DNA from: DATKCF01 sp035513345
GTDB lineage: Bacteria > Gemmatimonadota > Gemmatimonadetes > Longimicrobiales > RSA9
Reading direction: 5' to 3'
Length of the DNA stretch: 64,000 bases
Assembly (NCBI GenBank): GCA_035513345.1
Contig: DATKCF010000039.1
Location: 15,720 to 79,719, forward strand
Shown here piece by piece: positions 1 to 9,073 of this stretch. Both the position numbers and the translations under genes were made by a program. Numbering within the stretch: position 1 is the first letter of the stretch; each line of letters starts with the position of its first letter. Under the pieces are notes generated by a model, which had not been told where the DNA came from, did no database searches, and worked only from the letters and a program-made list of their open reading frames with translations.

Positions 1-2161
1 CCTTGTCGCGCGTGAACCGGCCGGACGAGTTCGTGTCGACTTCACGAATACGTGAGAAGCGCTCAAGCCTGCGTCCGATGTCCTCGGCTATCAGGCGGAC
101 CTGCTCGTAGTTGTAACCGAGCACCTTCACTGTATAGTTGGGAGAACCGCCGCCGCCGCCGCCGTAGAACGAAGGACCGTAGCCGTAGACACGGACGTCG
201 GTACCGCCGAACAGCAGGCTGTGCTGGACCATCTGCTCCTTGATGGCCGGCGGGATCCCCGTGTACTGAAGCGAGTCGGGGAAATAGACAGTAATGACGC
301 CACGGCGGGCCTGAATATTCGACACGAACTGCTCGACCTCGGGCATGCGGCGTAGCCTTGCCTCGAAGAATCGCGCCAGCTCATCGGTGCGCTCGAGTTC
401 TTCGCCGCGAGGCTGGTTGATGTTGATCGTGATGAAGTCCCGGGTCTGGCCGCCGAAGTTCCAGATGCGGTTCCTGCTGACATATGTATCGAACAGATAC
501 CACGAGCCGCCCAACATCGCGACCGCGACCAGCACGGTGACCCACGGCATGCGCAGCGAGAGCCCGATCAGGCTGGCGTAACCACGGACTGGCAGCGACC
601 CGCGCAGGGCCGGCGGGATGGCTGCCACGGTTGCGTTGGCGGGCGCGTTTTCCGGCGTTTCCTCGTACTCGGCCGGCTTGATGGCGCCAAGCAGCCTCGC
701 GGCGAGCGCCGGAATGAAGGTAAACGCGACGAACAGGCTGGCGGCGAGCGAAATGCCGACGACGAGCGCGAGCGGAACGTAGAATATTCGCAGTTCGCCC
801 TGAAGATAGACGAATGGCACGAGAACGACGAGTGTGGTACCGGTCGCGGCGAGGATCGGGATGACGACATCGCCAGCACCGCGGCGCGCGGCATCGAGTG
901 CCGAATCACCCTCCTTGCGTCTGCGATAGGTGTTCTCGAGCACAACGATCGCGTTGTCGACAACCAGGCCGAAACCCATCGCCAGGCCCATCAGCGTCAA
1001 CAGGTTCAACGAGAATCCCGCGAAGTACATCACATTGACGGTGATGAGCACGGAGAACGCGACTGTGGCGAACACCACGATCGCGGCCCTCGCCGAACGA
1101 AGGAACGCGAGCAGGACGAGCAACACGATGACCGCAGCGATGAGCGCCCGGTTGCGCAGGTCGGAGAGCTGGGTGCGGATGTCTTCGGACTGGTCGTCAT
1201 CGAGGATCAGGCTGACACCGGTCGGATGCGAGGGTTCGAGACCGGCGATGGCGGCCTTCAGCGCGTCGGCAGTCGCGACGGCGTTGGACCGTGGCGCGCG
1301 GAAAACATACACGGAGACCGCCGGGAATCCATCGATCCTGTAGTAACTCCGTGGGTCCTCGAAGGTCGGCAGGACCCGCCCGACATCAGCGACCCTGACG
1401 ATTCGCCCATTGTCGAACAGGACGGGCAGCGCCAGGACATCATCGGGCGTCTCGGCACGTTCACGGATCGCAATGGTTCGCAGCCGTCCGTTCTCGGTGT
1501 AGATCGCGCCGGCCTCCCTTACGATCTCGAGCTGAGTGATGCGGTTGGCGACGACCTGTGGCGAGATGCCGAGCGAACGAATGCGTTCCTCGTCGAGACG
1601 AACCTCGAGGATCGGACGTCGCCCGCCCTGTGCGATGATCTGGCCGACGCCCTCGATCTGGCTCAGTTCCGGGATCAGCGTTTCATCCGCGTACTGCTTC
1701 AGGAACTCGAGCATGTACGGGCCCGTCATCGTGTACCGGAGCAGCGGCTGCTGCGATTCCTGGAACTCGTCGGGCACATACTGCTGGATTGTGGTCCTGA
1801 CAGTGGCGGGCAGATCGGTCTTCGCACGCGCCACGAACTCGGACATCTCGAGTCGGGCGAACTCCATGTCCGTGTCGATAGCGAACTCGATCGTGATACT
1901 GGCGCTGCCCTCCACGGATGTGGACGTGATCTTCTCGACGCCGCGGACCTGCTGAAGCGCGGATTCGAGCGGAGATGTGACGAACGCTTCCATCACTTCG
2001 GGCGACGCGCCCCCGTACACGGCTGATACGTTGAGCCGCGGCAGCGACGAGTCCGGCAGCAGTTCGATCGGGATGTTCTTCCACGACGCGAAGCCGAGCA
2101 CGGCGATGGTCATGTACGCCATCGTGATGGCGACGGGTCGGCCGATAGACAGTCGAATCAT
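1..2161 (-). CDS. RND-family efflux transporter permease, second of a tandem pair (partial, C-terminus outside window)
   Basis: Inner-membrane RND pump (AcrB/MdtB/CzcA superfamily) that should export its substrate by proton antiport through a fusion protein and a TolC channel. About 720 codons are visible. The protein begins MIRLSIGRPVAITMAY and carries the porter-domain order of the family. Around 935-990 it encodes MGLAMGFGLVVDNAIVVLEN, the RND signature in the fourth transmembrane helix containing the essential aspartate. A glycine run followed by SPNYTVKVLG lies near 125-165. The ATG (2161-2159) shares one base with the TGA of the upstream pump (TGATG), so translation is probably coupled. 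The stop codon lies left of the window. Family assignment is firm; substrate is unknown. Confidence 0.9.
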   Translation of the reverse strand, partial: MIRLSIGRPVAITMAYMTIAVLGFASWKNIPIELLPDSSLPRLNVSAVYGGASPEVMEAFVTSPLESALQQVRGVEKITSTSVEGSASITIEFAIDTDMEFARLEMSEFVARAKTDLPATVRTTIQQYVPDEFQESQQPLLRYTMTGPYMLEFLKQYADETLIPELSQIEGVGQIIAQGGRRPILEVRLDEERIRSLGISPQVVANRITQLEIVREAGAIYTENGRLRTIAIRERAETPDDVLALPVLFDNGRIVRVADVGRVLPTFEDPRSYYRIDGFPAVSVYVFRAPRSNAVATADALKAAIAGLEPSHPTGVSLILDDDQSEDIRTQLSDLRNRALIAAVIVLLVLLAFLRSARAAIVVFATVAFSVLITVNVMYFAGFSLNLLTLMGLAMGFGLVVDNAIVVLENTYRRRKEGDSALDAARRGAGDVVIPILAATGTTLVVLVPFVYLQGELRIFYVPLALVVGISLAASLFVAFTFIPALAARLLGAIKPAEYEETPENAPANATVAAIPPALRGSLPVRGYASLIGLSLRMPWVTVLVAVAMLGGSWYLFDTYVSRNRIWNFGGQTRDFITININQPRGEELERTDELARFFEARLRRMPEVEQFVSNIQARRGVITVYFPDSLQYTGIPPAIKEQMVQHSLLFGGTDVRVYGYGPSFYGGGGGGSPNYTVKVLGYNYEQVRLIAEDIGRRLERFSRIREVDTNSSGRFTRDK

Positions 2162-5100
2162 CAGTCCCCCGATGCGGGTTCGGGCAACGCATCCGCTCCG
2201 GACTCGGCCGGCAGGCGGGCAGCGCCGGGTGCTCCCGCGGCGAACCCGAGCCGTCCGGCGCCCCAGACGCGGACATCATCGAGAATCTCGTAAACGACCG
2301 GGATCACGATCAGGGTGAGCGCCGTGGATGCGAGCAGACCCCAGAAGACCGCAATCGCGAGTGGCGCCTGAAGCCCGCCGCCCGTGCCGAAACCGAGCAT
2401 CATCGGCAGCACTCCGAGCATCGTGGTCACGGACGTCATGACGATGGGTCTTAATCGCGCGTGGCCGGCGGCTCGAATCGCGTCGCGCGTGTTCAGGCCC
2501 TCGCGTCGCATCTGGTTGATGAAGTCGATCTTGACGACGGCGTCATTGTCGACGATGCCGACGAGTATCACGATCCCGATCAGGCTGACCGTGTTGAGGC
2601 CGGCGCCGTGCAGCCAGAGACCGATGGTCGCGCCAATCAGGGAAAGCGGCACGCTGAGCATGATGGTGAAGGGGTGCACGAACGACTCGAACTCGGCGGC
2701 CAGGATCATGTAGACGAGGACGATCGCGAGCAGGAAAGCGAAGCCGAGGTCGCGGAACCCCTGCTGCATCTCCTCGTTCTCGCCGCCGATGTCGAGGCGC
2801 AGGCCGGTCGGCGGCTGCATGTCCGCGAGTGCGGCCTGTACGGCGACCACTGCACCGTCGACATCGCCGCCGGCAACATCCGCCTGGACGGGCACCATGC
2901 GGGCCTGGTCGATGCGCCTGATCTCGACTGGCCCGACCGCCTCACGGACGCGGACCAGTTGCGACAGCGGAATACCATTGACGTCCAGACCGTCGATCGT
3001 CTCGAGCGAGCGTCGGGCCTCTTCCGGATACCGGACCACTATGGGAATCTTCTGATCGAAGGCGACGAACTCGGTTGCTTCGTAGCCGCGCATGGCGTTT
3101 TCGATCACGGCGGTGACCTGGTTGGCCGACAGGCCGAAGGCGGCAGCGCGGTCACGGTCCAGCTCGATCACGAACTCCGGCTGGCCCAGCTCCGTACCGA
3201 CCCGGACATTCGTCACCTCCGGTACCGACCGGAGCCGTTCGACGATAAGGTCCGCGAACACGATCGCGGCGTCCATGTCTTCACCGCGAATGCGGACGGC
3301 CAGATCGGACTCGGCCGCACCCAGCAGCTTGCCGACGGCGGTGGCCTGTCCGGTCTCGACGGCGAGGTCGCCCTCGGGGACCGAGAGCAGCGGGCCGACT
3401 CGATCGACGACCGCACGCGCACCGGCGCCCGGCCGGGTCCGGACTTCCAGGATCGCCGTATTCAGACCGGATTCCTGTTCCTCGATGCCGGCGATCGCCG
3501 TCTGCTTGCCGGCTCGAACGAAGACGGCCTCGACATCGTCGTCGGCGCGGAGGATCGCGTCAAGTTCGCGCGCGGTTTCGAGCGTGGTCTCGAGCGGCGT
3601 CCCTCGCGGCAGGGCGAAGCGCACACGGAACTCGTCCTGGTCGACTTCGGGCAGCACAGATCGGGGCAGGCTGAGCATGACCGGAATGATCAGCGCGAGC
3701 ATTGTGAACGCGATGACGACGACGCGGACCCGATGCTGCAGCGCACCGTCGAGCATGCGCTCGTACCATGCAGCGAAGCGGCCGAATTCGCGGTCGAACG
3801 CGCTGAGCATCGGTGAGAACAACCAGCCGAACGCGTTGCCAACCTTGCGTGCCGGACTGTCGTCGGCGGCGCCACGACTCGACAGCACGGGCAGCAGCGA
3901 CACGGCCACGAGCAGGCTTGCAAGCAGCGAGAAGGCGACCGCGAACGACAGCGCCCGGAACAACTGCCCGGCCACGCCGTGGACGTAGATGATCGGACCG
4001 AAGACCGCGATCGTCGTGAGCGTGGCCGCGGTGATCGCGCGCTGCACTTCCTCGGCGCCGACCGCGGATGCGACCGCCGGCAGGAGCCCCTTCTCGCGAT
4101 GGCGGAAAATGTTCTCGAGCACGACGATCGAGTTGTCGACGAGCATGCCGGTGCCGAGCGCGAGGCCGCCGAGGCTCATGATGTTGAGCGAAACACCGGC
4201 AGCATCGAGCAGCGCGAACGTCGTGACGACCGAAATCGGGATGGCCAGCGCGATGGCGATCGGGAACCGTGCATCGCGAAGGAACAGGAACAGCACGAGG
4301 AACGCGAGAACTCCGCCCAGGATCAGGTTCTGCACGAGATTGGAGATCGAATCGCTAATGAAGCCGGCCTGGCTCATTGCGATTTCAAGCGTGACATCGG
4401 GATAGTCGTTGGCCAGCTCGCCCATCACGCGCTCGACATCGCGCGCGACCTGCACGGTGTTCGCGCCGGATTCCTTGAAGATCAACATGCCGAGCGCCTG
4501 GCGCCCGTTGTAGAGCGCGGCCGACTCGCGGTCCCGGAACCCGTCAACAACGGTCGCGACGTCGCCGATCTGAATGCGTCCGCCGGGCGCACTATCGCTC
4601 GGCGCAGTCTGTATGATGATGATGCTCGAGATCTCGGCGACGCTCTGAAGCTCGCCCATTGTACGGAGCGTATACCGGAACTGGCCGCGGCGGACGGTAC
4701 CGCTTGCGCCGGCCGCGTTCGAGTTGGCCAGCGCAGTCGCGATCTGGTCGATCGTGAGGCCGTAGCTGTTCATGCGACGGGGATCGACATCGACCTGGAT
4801 CTCGCGCGCCAGGCCGCCGGTCACCGCCGACTGGGCGACGCCGTCAATCTGCTCGAGCCGTCGGCGGAACACGTTGTCCGCCAGTTCCTCGAGTGACCAC
4901 AGGTTGTAGTCGGCCGACGCGCTGAGCGACATGATCGGTTCGCTGCGCGGGTCCTGCCGCAGCACGGTCGGCCGTTCGGCCAGGCCGTCGGGCAGCTGAT
5001 CCGCAATGCGGTCAACGGCTTCGCGCACGTTGAGCGCGGCGAAGTCCATGTTGGTGCCCCACGCGAAGCGGATGAAGACGAGCGAGATGCCTTCGCGCGA

Positions 5101-5349
5101 GACGCTCTCGACGTGCTCGACGCCGGGCACCCGTATCACGGACGACTCGACGCTCTGCGTCACGAAGCGCTCGACCTCGGCCGGTCCGACATCAGGATAG
5201 CTCGCGTAGACCACGAGCCGCGGATACGAGATGTCGGGCAGCAGGTCGACCGGCAGCCGCAGGAACGACAGCACGCCAAGGAACACGACACCCACGAACA
5301 GCATCATCGTGGCGACTGGACGGCTTATCGAGAGTCGGGGAAGTGACAT
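2161..5349 (-). CDS. RND-family efflux transporter permease, first of a tandem pair
   Basis: Full-length RND pump of 1062 residues, the usual size for AcrB/HAE1 proteins. The N-terminal helix begins MSLPRLSISRPVATMMLFVG and is followed by the typical LPVDLLPDISYPRLVV segment. The fourth-helix signature LGTGMLVDNSIVVLEN contains the conserved aspartate, and a second membrane repeat follows (ILVGIVDNDAVVKIDFI near residue 940). The start ATG lies only 4 bases after the stop of the TolC-like gene, and its own stop overlaps the start of a second pump. Two different pumps served by one fusion protein recall the MdtABC arrangement, in which the two permeases form a hetero-oligomer; that parallel is inference. 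Substrate class (drug, lipid, metal) cannot be read from the sequence. Confidence 0.92.
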   Translation of the reverse strand: MSLPRLSISRPVATMMLFVGVVFLGVLSFLRLPVDLLPDISYPRLVVYASYPDVGPAEVERFVTQSVESSVIRVPGVEHVESVSREGISLVFIRFAWGTNMDFAALNVREAVDRIADQLPDGLAERPTVLRQDPRSEPIMSLSASADYNLWSLEELADNVFRRRLEQIDGVAQSAVTGGLAREIQVDVDPRRMNSYGLTIDQIATALANSNAAGASGTVRRGQFRYTLRTMGELQSVAEISSIIIIQTAPSDSAPGGRIQIGDVATVVDGFRDRESAALYNGRQALGMLIFKESGANTVQVARDVERVMGELANDYPDVTLEIAMSQAGFISDSISNLVQNLILGGVLAFLVLFLFLRDARFPIAIALAIPISVVTTFALLDAAGVSLNIMSLGGLALGTGMLVDNSIVVLENIFRHREKGLLPAVASAVGAEEVQRAITAATLTTIAVFGPIIYVHGVAGQLFRALSFAVAFSLLASLLVAVSLLPVLSSRGAADDSPARKVGNAFGWLFSPMLSAFDREFGRFAAWYERMLDGALQHRVRVVVIAFTMLALIIPVMLSLPRSVLPEVDQDEFRVRFALPRGTPLETTLETARELDAILRADDDVEAVFVRAGKQTAIAGIEEQESGLNTAILEVRTRPGAGARAVVDRVGPLLSVPEGDLAVETGQATAVGKLLGAAESDLAVRIRGEDMDAAIVFADLIVERLRSVPEVTNVRVGTELGQPEFVIELDRDRAAAFGLSANQVTAVIENAMRGYEATEFVAFDQKIPIVVRYPEEARRSLETIDGLDVNGIPLSQLVRVREAVGPVEIRRIDQARMVPVQADVAGGDVDGAVVAVQAALADMQPPTGLRLDIGGENEEMQQGFRDLGFAFLLAIVLVYMILAAEFESFVHPFTIMLSVPLSLIGATIGLWLHGAGLNTVSLIGIVILVGIVDNDAVVKIDFINQMRREGLNTRDAIRAAGHARLRPIVMTSVTTMLGVLPMMLGFGTGGGLQAPLAIAVFWGLLASTALTLIVIPVVYEILDDVRVWGAGRLGFAAGAPGAARLPAESGADALPEPASGD

Positions 5350-5353
5350 CGGC

Positions 5354-6715
5354 TCAGCGATTGATGGGAGCGCCGAGCGCCCGCTCGATGGCGATGCGGG
5401 CGTTCACGAAAGCGAAACGGGACTGGACGACCTGCCGCTGGGCCTGCGCATCCGCGTCAACGATCTGCTGGAAGCGAAGGAAGTCGAGCGCGCCGAGCCG
5501 GAACTGTTCCTCGGCCAGCTCCACCTGGAGCGTAGTCAACTCGGCCAGCCGCTCGGCGTCGAGATACGCCTGGTAGGTCTGGCCCAGATCGACGAGGCCG
5601 GACCGGACCGTCTGCTCGGTCTGAAGCCTTGCTGCCCGCAAAGCCAGGTCAGCGTCCTCGCTCCCGGCCTGGGCCGTTGCGATGTTGCCGGAGTTCTGGA
5701 ACCCCGTGAACAGCGGAATGCTCGCGCTCAGGTTGAAACTCCAGCCTCGCCGGTCGTTCGGGTTGAAGTCGCCGATCGCACCAAACCCCGTTGCCCCGGA
5801 GCCACGGCTCCATCCGAAACTAGAGTTAATCGTAGGCCAGCGGCTGCCCCTGGCTACGCCGACCTGCTGGTCCGCCGCCTGCGCGGCAGCAATGCGCTGG
5901 AGCACGGTCGGGCTCACGGTGACGGCGCGCAGGACGAGCGCGTCGGCTTCGATACCCGCCGGACCAAACACGTCCGGCGTCTCGGCCGCGATCTCGAAAG
6001 GAATCGCAGCATCGATGCCGAGCGTCCGAGCCAGAGCCAGTCGCTGCTTCTCGGCTTCGGCCTCCTGGCGCCGGAGGCTCTGCTGGGCGGTTATCACGCC
6101 ACGCTCGGACTCGATCAACGAGACCTGATCCACGGCGGCGATCCGGAACAGTTCCTGGTTGCGTTCGTGGCGGTCCCTTGCCGTCTGAAGCGTGTTGAGT
6201 TCGACCTCGACGAGCATCGCGGCCTGACGTGCGTTGTAGAACGCCGTCGTCACCTCGGCGTCCAGCTCGGACGCCTGGAAGTCGATCAAAGCGTCCGTCT
6301 GCCGGACCTGGGCCCTGGCGGCCGCCAGGCGCCGGAAGTTGGCGCCACCATCAAACAGCCTCAGTGACATGCTTATGCCCTGTGAGGCCTGGCTGCTCCT
6401 CACCGTCCGCTCTTCGGCTTCGACAGTCTCGCCGAAATTGCCCTCGCCGATCGTAGTGGTGCTCGCACCGCCCGAGAAGCTGGCGAGGTTGGCATTCAGG
6501 GTAGGCAGGAAGGCTGACCACGCCTGCCGCACGCCCATCGCCGTCGGACCTGCATCGTTGAGCGACTGCAGGTAAGTCGGGCTGTTCTGTCTGGCTATCT
6601 GCCTGGCGTCCTGCAGTGACAGCACGCCGGGCACCTGTACGGGCTGCTGCGCATGCGCCGCCGGCGAGGCGGCGAGCGAGAATAACGCAGCCAGAAGAGG
6701 AGTTCCTGATCTCAT
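5354..6715 (-). CDS. TolC-like outer-membrane efflux protein
   Basis: 453-residue outer-membrane channel component of the tripartite pump. I chose the ATG at 6715 because it begins a clear signal peptide (MRSGTPLLAALFSLAASPAAHAQ); the open frame extends 66 codons further upstream but that part is arginine-rich and not signal-like. The mature protein shows the long helical repeats of the TolC/OEP family, including SLQDARQIARQNSP at the start of the first repeat and QQSLRRQEAEAEKQRLALARTLG, and it ends with a second repeat before ALGAPINR. The gene lies between the fusion-protein gene (14-base gap) and the first RND pump (4-base gap), so the three are almost certainly one transcript. Confidence 0.9.
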   Translation of the reverse strand: MRSGTPLLAALFSLAASPAAHAQQPVQVPGVLSLQDARQIARQNSPTYLQSLNDAGPTAMGVRQAWSAFLPTLNANLASFSGGASTTTIGEGNFGETVEAEERTVRSSQASQGISMSLRLFDGGANFRRLAAARAQVRQTDALIDFQASELDAEVTTAFYNARQAAMLVEVELNTLQTARDRHERNQELFRIAAVDQVSLIESERGVITAQQSLRRQEAEAEKQRLALARTLGIDAAIPFEIAAETPDVFGPAGIEADALVLRAVTVSPTVLQRIAAAQAADQQVGVARGSRWPTINSSFGWSRGSGATGFGAIGDFNPNDRRGWSFNLSASIPLFTGFQNSGNIATAQAGSEDADLALRAARLQTEQTVRSGLVDLGQTYQAYLDAERLAELTTLQVELAEEQFRLGALDFLRFQQIVDADAQAQRQVVQSRFAFVNARIAIERALGAPINR

Positions 6716-6729
6716 GGCTTCGGCTCCAA

Positions 6730-7923
6730 TCAGCGAGGCCGGCCGCCCTCGACGGCGCGGACGTTCTCGGTGAGCTGCACGCGCGCCCCGTGCGTGAGCA
6801 TCATGTGTCCGTTGACGAGCACGATCTCGCCCGGCCGAACCATACCGGTCTCGGCATTCTCGATGATCTGTACGTACTCGGCGTTGCCGAAGCCGACGGT
6901 CACATACCGCCACTCGGCGATGCCGTTCGTGCCCTCGCCATCGAACACGAACAGCATCTTCCGACGGTCGACGTCACGCTCGAGAATCGCCGAACGCGGA
7001 ACCAGAATGCTGTTCGGGATGTGGCTGGCGTCGAGGACCACATTCGCGAACATGCCCGGCAAAATCCGGCCATCCGGATTGGGCACGCTGACGGTGATCC
7101 TGGCCATGCGGGTCACGTTGTCGACGAGCGGATTGATCGTCTCGATGCGGCCGGTGAACGGCTGGCCGGGGAACGCGGCAAACGTGAGGCGAGCGGAGCC
7201 GCCGGCCGTGAGCTGGCCGACATCGCTCTCGAGGACCTGGACCTCGACCTTGATCGGGTTGATCTGGAGGACCTGCATCAGCTCTTCGCCCGCACTCACG
7301 TGCTGGCCCGCCACGACCTTGATGCTGGCCACGCGTCCGCCGAATGGCGAGGTGACGTTGGTACGGGCCAGATCGATTTCGGCTCGCCTGACGGCGAGTT
7401 CGCGCTGATCGAGACCGGCTCTCAGCCGGGAGGCAGCCTCGCGTTCGGCCCGGATCGCCGGATCCGCTATGCGGGCATCGCCGATCGTCAGCTCGCGGAA
7501 CTGGTTCTCCGCCTGGGCCAGGGCCGCGCGTGCTTCCTCGAGGTTCAGCGCGACGTCGGTCGAATCGATACGGACGAGTAGCGCGCCCGCCGCAACCGCC
7601 GAGTTCTCCCGGACCGGCATGGCCAGGATCTGGCCCGCGACCTGCGCCCGAAGGACTGTTCCCCGTGTGGCAGCGGCCTGACCGTAGGAGCGGACCTCGA
7701 GCACGAGGTCTCCGGCGATGACCGGCGAGCCCTCGACGGGGATCGGCAGATCGGTCGAAAAGTTCTCATCGGCCGAGGAGCCCGGCGCCGGACCGTTGTC
7801 CGACGACGCCGTCGTGGTTGCGTTTTCGTCGGAACTGTTGAGCCGGTAATAGATGCCGTAGCCGGCCGCGCCGAGCAGGGCCACGATGACAAGGAAACCT
7901 ATCGACTTCCGGGGCAGACTCAT
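6730..7923 (-). CDS. RND efflux membrane-fusion (periplasmic adaptor) protein
   Basis: 397-residue HlyD/AcrA-type adaptor linking the RND pump to the TolC-like channel. The N-terminus MSLPRKSIGFLVIVALLG is an uncleaved membrane anchor and is the reason for placing the start at 7923; the frame is open to a TTG at 8001 with no better signal. A lipoyl/hairpin core follows: an alpha-hairpin around ALNLEEARAALAQAENQFR, then RTNVTSPFGGRVASIKVVAGQHVSAGE, which is the second half of the lipoyl motif, then beta-barrel and membrane-proximal domains ending EIVLVNGHMMLTHGARVQL. It is the first gene of the four-gene efflux operon. A possible promoter lies about 200 bases upstream. Confidence 0.9.
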   Translation of the reverse strand: MSLPRKSIGFLVIVALLGAAGYGIYYRLNSSDENATTTASSDNGPAPGSSADENFSTDLPIPVEGSPVIAGDLVLEVRSYGQAAATRGTVLRAQVAGQILAMPVRENSAVAAGALLVRIDSTDVALNLEEARAALAQAENQFRELTIGDARIADPAIRAEREAASRLRAGLDQRELAVRRAEIDLARTNVTSPFGGRVASIKVVAGQHVSAGEELMQVLQINPIKVEVQVLESDVGQLTAGGSARLTFAAFPGQPFTGRIETINPLVDNVTRMARITVSVPNPDGRILPGMFANVVLDASHIPNSILVPRSAILERDVDRRKMLFVFDGEGTNGIAEWRYVTVGFGNAEYVQIIENAETGMVRPGEIVLVNGHMMLTHGARVQLTENVRAVEGGRPR

Positions 7924-8120
7924 TCGAATATCCGGGCTCGGGTGGTCAGGTCCGGTATGGCCATTCCGGCCGGCGGCATACGCAACAGGACGGCTCATCA
8001 AGCCATGATGGTGGCAAGCCGCGAGCGGCCGCGGCCGGCCAGGGGCCGTAGCGACGCCCTGGCTCCTGTGGGAGGCAAGCCGCCTGCGCTCGTATCGGTG
8101 AATGTACGACCGATTCGACT

Positions 8121-8149
8121 ATAATGATAATAGACGACCGCGAAGCCAA
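8121..8149 (-). promoter_or_regulatory. Putative sigma70-type promoter for the efflux operon
   Basis: On the minus strand the sequence reads TTGGCT (8149-8144), a 17-base spacer, then CATTAT (8126-8121). It sits in the only AT-rich patch of the intergenic region. An overlapping TATTAT is also present (8132-8127), and on the plus strand TATAAT occurs at 8120-8125 but without a matching -35. Distance to the fusion-protein start is about 200 bases, leaving a long leader. Confidence 0.35.
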
Positions 8150-8452
8150 GGTTTCCATGAGACGGCCGGCCAATCAACCGGGACACCGCTTCGGTCACGT
8201 CCAACGTGTGGACGGGCACCAGAAGACCATACGAACCGGACGGCTCCAGGCTTCAGACAACCTCACTCGAGGCCGGGTTGCGCGGGCCCCTCGCCGGCAG
8301 CTGCGCGCCGGAACCATCTGCACGCGTCCGGAACTGCGCATCGGACAACCTCGCGTTCGGGTAAGCGTCAGCGCCGGCCTTGCCAGCGCCATGCTGCATC
8401 AGCCGCGACTATGATCCCGGCGCGGGCCCGGAGGTTGTCCGGCGAGCGGCCA

Positions 8453-8482
8453 TTGCTGGCGAGCGGCCCGCGGCACGATACT
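8453..8482 (+). promoter_or_regulatory. Putative promoter for the histone-like gene
   Basis: TTGCTG (8453-8458), 18-base spacer, GATACT (8477-8482). The implied start of transcription is about 45 bases before the ATG at 8536, which has a good AGGAGA ribosome-binding site at 8525-8530. Both hexamers match consensus at only four positions. Confidence 0.35.
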
Positions 8483-8535
8483 CCATGACGACGGCCGGGT
8501 TGGTCGGACGCAGGTACACCAGACAGGAGAAGGGC

Positions 8536-8967
8536 ATGGCGACCGGAAGCGACGTCAGAGATGCGGCAGTCGAGGTTGTCCGCAAGGTCACAGGACGGCC
8601 GAAGAAGAAGACGGCGGCGCAGAAGGTCCGCGCCGCGGCCGGGCGCGGTGTGGCGGCCGCGAAGAAAGCGGTTGGCGCGAGGAAGAAGAAGGCGAGCAAG
8701 CGTGTGAAGGCGGCGAAGAAGGCAGTGAAGCGGACGCAGAAGGATGCGGGCAAGCGAGTGGCCGCGGCAAAGAAGGCAGTGAAACGGACGCAGAAGGATG
8801 CCGGCAAGCGTGTGAAGGCGGCGAAGAAGGCGGTGAAGCGGACACAGAAAGACGCGGGCAAGCGAGTGGCCGCGGCGAAGAAGGCGGTCACGCGAACCGC
8901 GAAGAAGCCGGGCGGCAAACGGGACGGTGCGGTGCGCAAGGCGGTTCGCAAGGTGACCGGGAAGTAG
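8536..8967 (+). CDS. Lysine-rich histone H1-like DNA-binding protein with 18-residue repeats
   Basis: 143-residue, extremely basic, alanine/lysine-rich protein resembling bacterial histone-H1-like proteins (Hc1/AlgP type), which bind and condense DNA non-specifically. The core is three near-perfect 18-residue units (AAKKAVKRTQKDAGKRV plus A or K, residues 59-112) and a degenerate fourth (113-123). The flanks contain VRKVTG at both ends (residues 15-20 and 138-142), giving the protein a symmetrical look. The start at 8536 is supported by AGGAGA five bases upstream. It appears to be monocistronic, ending at a hairpin terminator. It could instead bind RNA or polyphosphate. The opposite strand is also open because of the composition, but that frame is a shadow. 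Confidence 0.8.
   Translation: MATGSDVRDAAVEVVRKVTGRPKKKTAAQKVRAAAGRGVAAAKKAVGARKKKASKRVKAAKKAVKRTQKDAGKRVAAAKKAVKRTQKDAGKRVKAAKKAVKRTQKDAGKRVAAAKKAVTRTAKKPGGKRDGAVRKAVRKVTGK
8710..8904 (+). repeat. 54-bp tandem repeat inside the histone-like gene (3 full copies plus a partial)
   Basis: Three in-frame 54-base units (8710-8763, 8764-8817, 8818-8871) encode the 18-residue AAKKAVKRTQKDAGKRV unit. A diverged partial copy runs to 8904. The copies differ at a few synonymous sites and at the last codon (alternating A, K, A). Copy number is likely to vary between strains by slippage. Confidence 0.9.
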
Positions 8968-8981
8968 CCTCGCGGAGGCGC

Positions 8982-9020
8982 CACGAAACGCAGCGGCCCG
9001 ACGATCCGCGGCGTTTCGTG
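8982..9020 (+). terminator. Hairpin terminator after the histone-like gene
   Basis: CACGAAACGC (8982-8991) pairs perfectly with GCGTTTCGTG (9011-9020). Inside it, GCGG (8993-8996) pairs with CCGC (9006-9009) across one mismatch. The stem is followed by TTACTAT rather than a proper T-run, so termination strength is uncertain. It lies 14 bases after the stop codon. Confidence 0.65.
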
Positions 9021-9073
9021 TTACTATCGCGGGCGCGGCCCGTGGGTTCCGCCAGGGCGCAGACAGGAGCCTG

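Larger units (their letters stand above)
7924..8535. other. Long divergent intergenic region without a supported gene
   Basis: This 612-base gap separates the leftward efflux operon from the rightward histone-like gene. It contains a small AT-rich island (8119-8133) in otherwise very GC-rich DNA, which I read as the efflux promoter, and a weaker rightward promoter candidate near 8453-8482. A rightward open frame at 8124-8414 has no ribosome-binding site and an arginine-rich, low-information translation, so I do not call it. A leader or regulatory RNA is possible but nothing specific is recognisable. Confidence 0.5.

Noticed and set aside
8124..8414. Small plus-strand frame in the efflux/histone intergenic region
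   Set aside because: No Shine-Dalgarno site, no recognisable family, and its start lies inside the candidate efflux promoter.
8710..8904. CRISPR-like periodic repeat
   Set aside because: The 54-bp units are contiguous, in frame and protein-coding, with no spacers and no cas genes.
8409..8984. Open frame antisense to the histone-like gene, with an apparent repeated hydrophobic pattern
   Set aside because: The repeats simply mirror the lysine codons of the sense gene; no ribosome-binding site or start context.
9022..9027. TACTAT as a -10 element for the HD-domain gene
   Set aside because: It follows the terminator stem immediately and has no -35-like sequence at 16-18 bases upstream.
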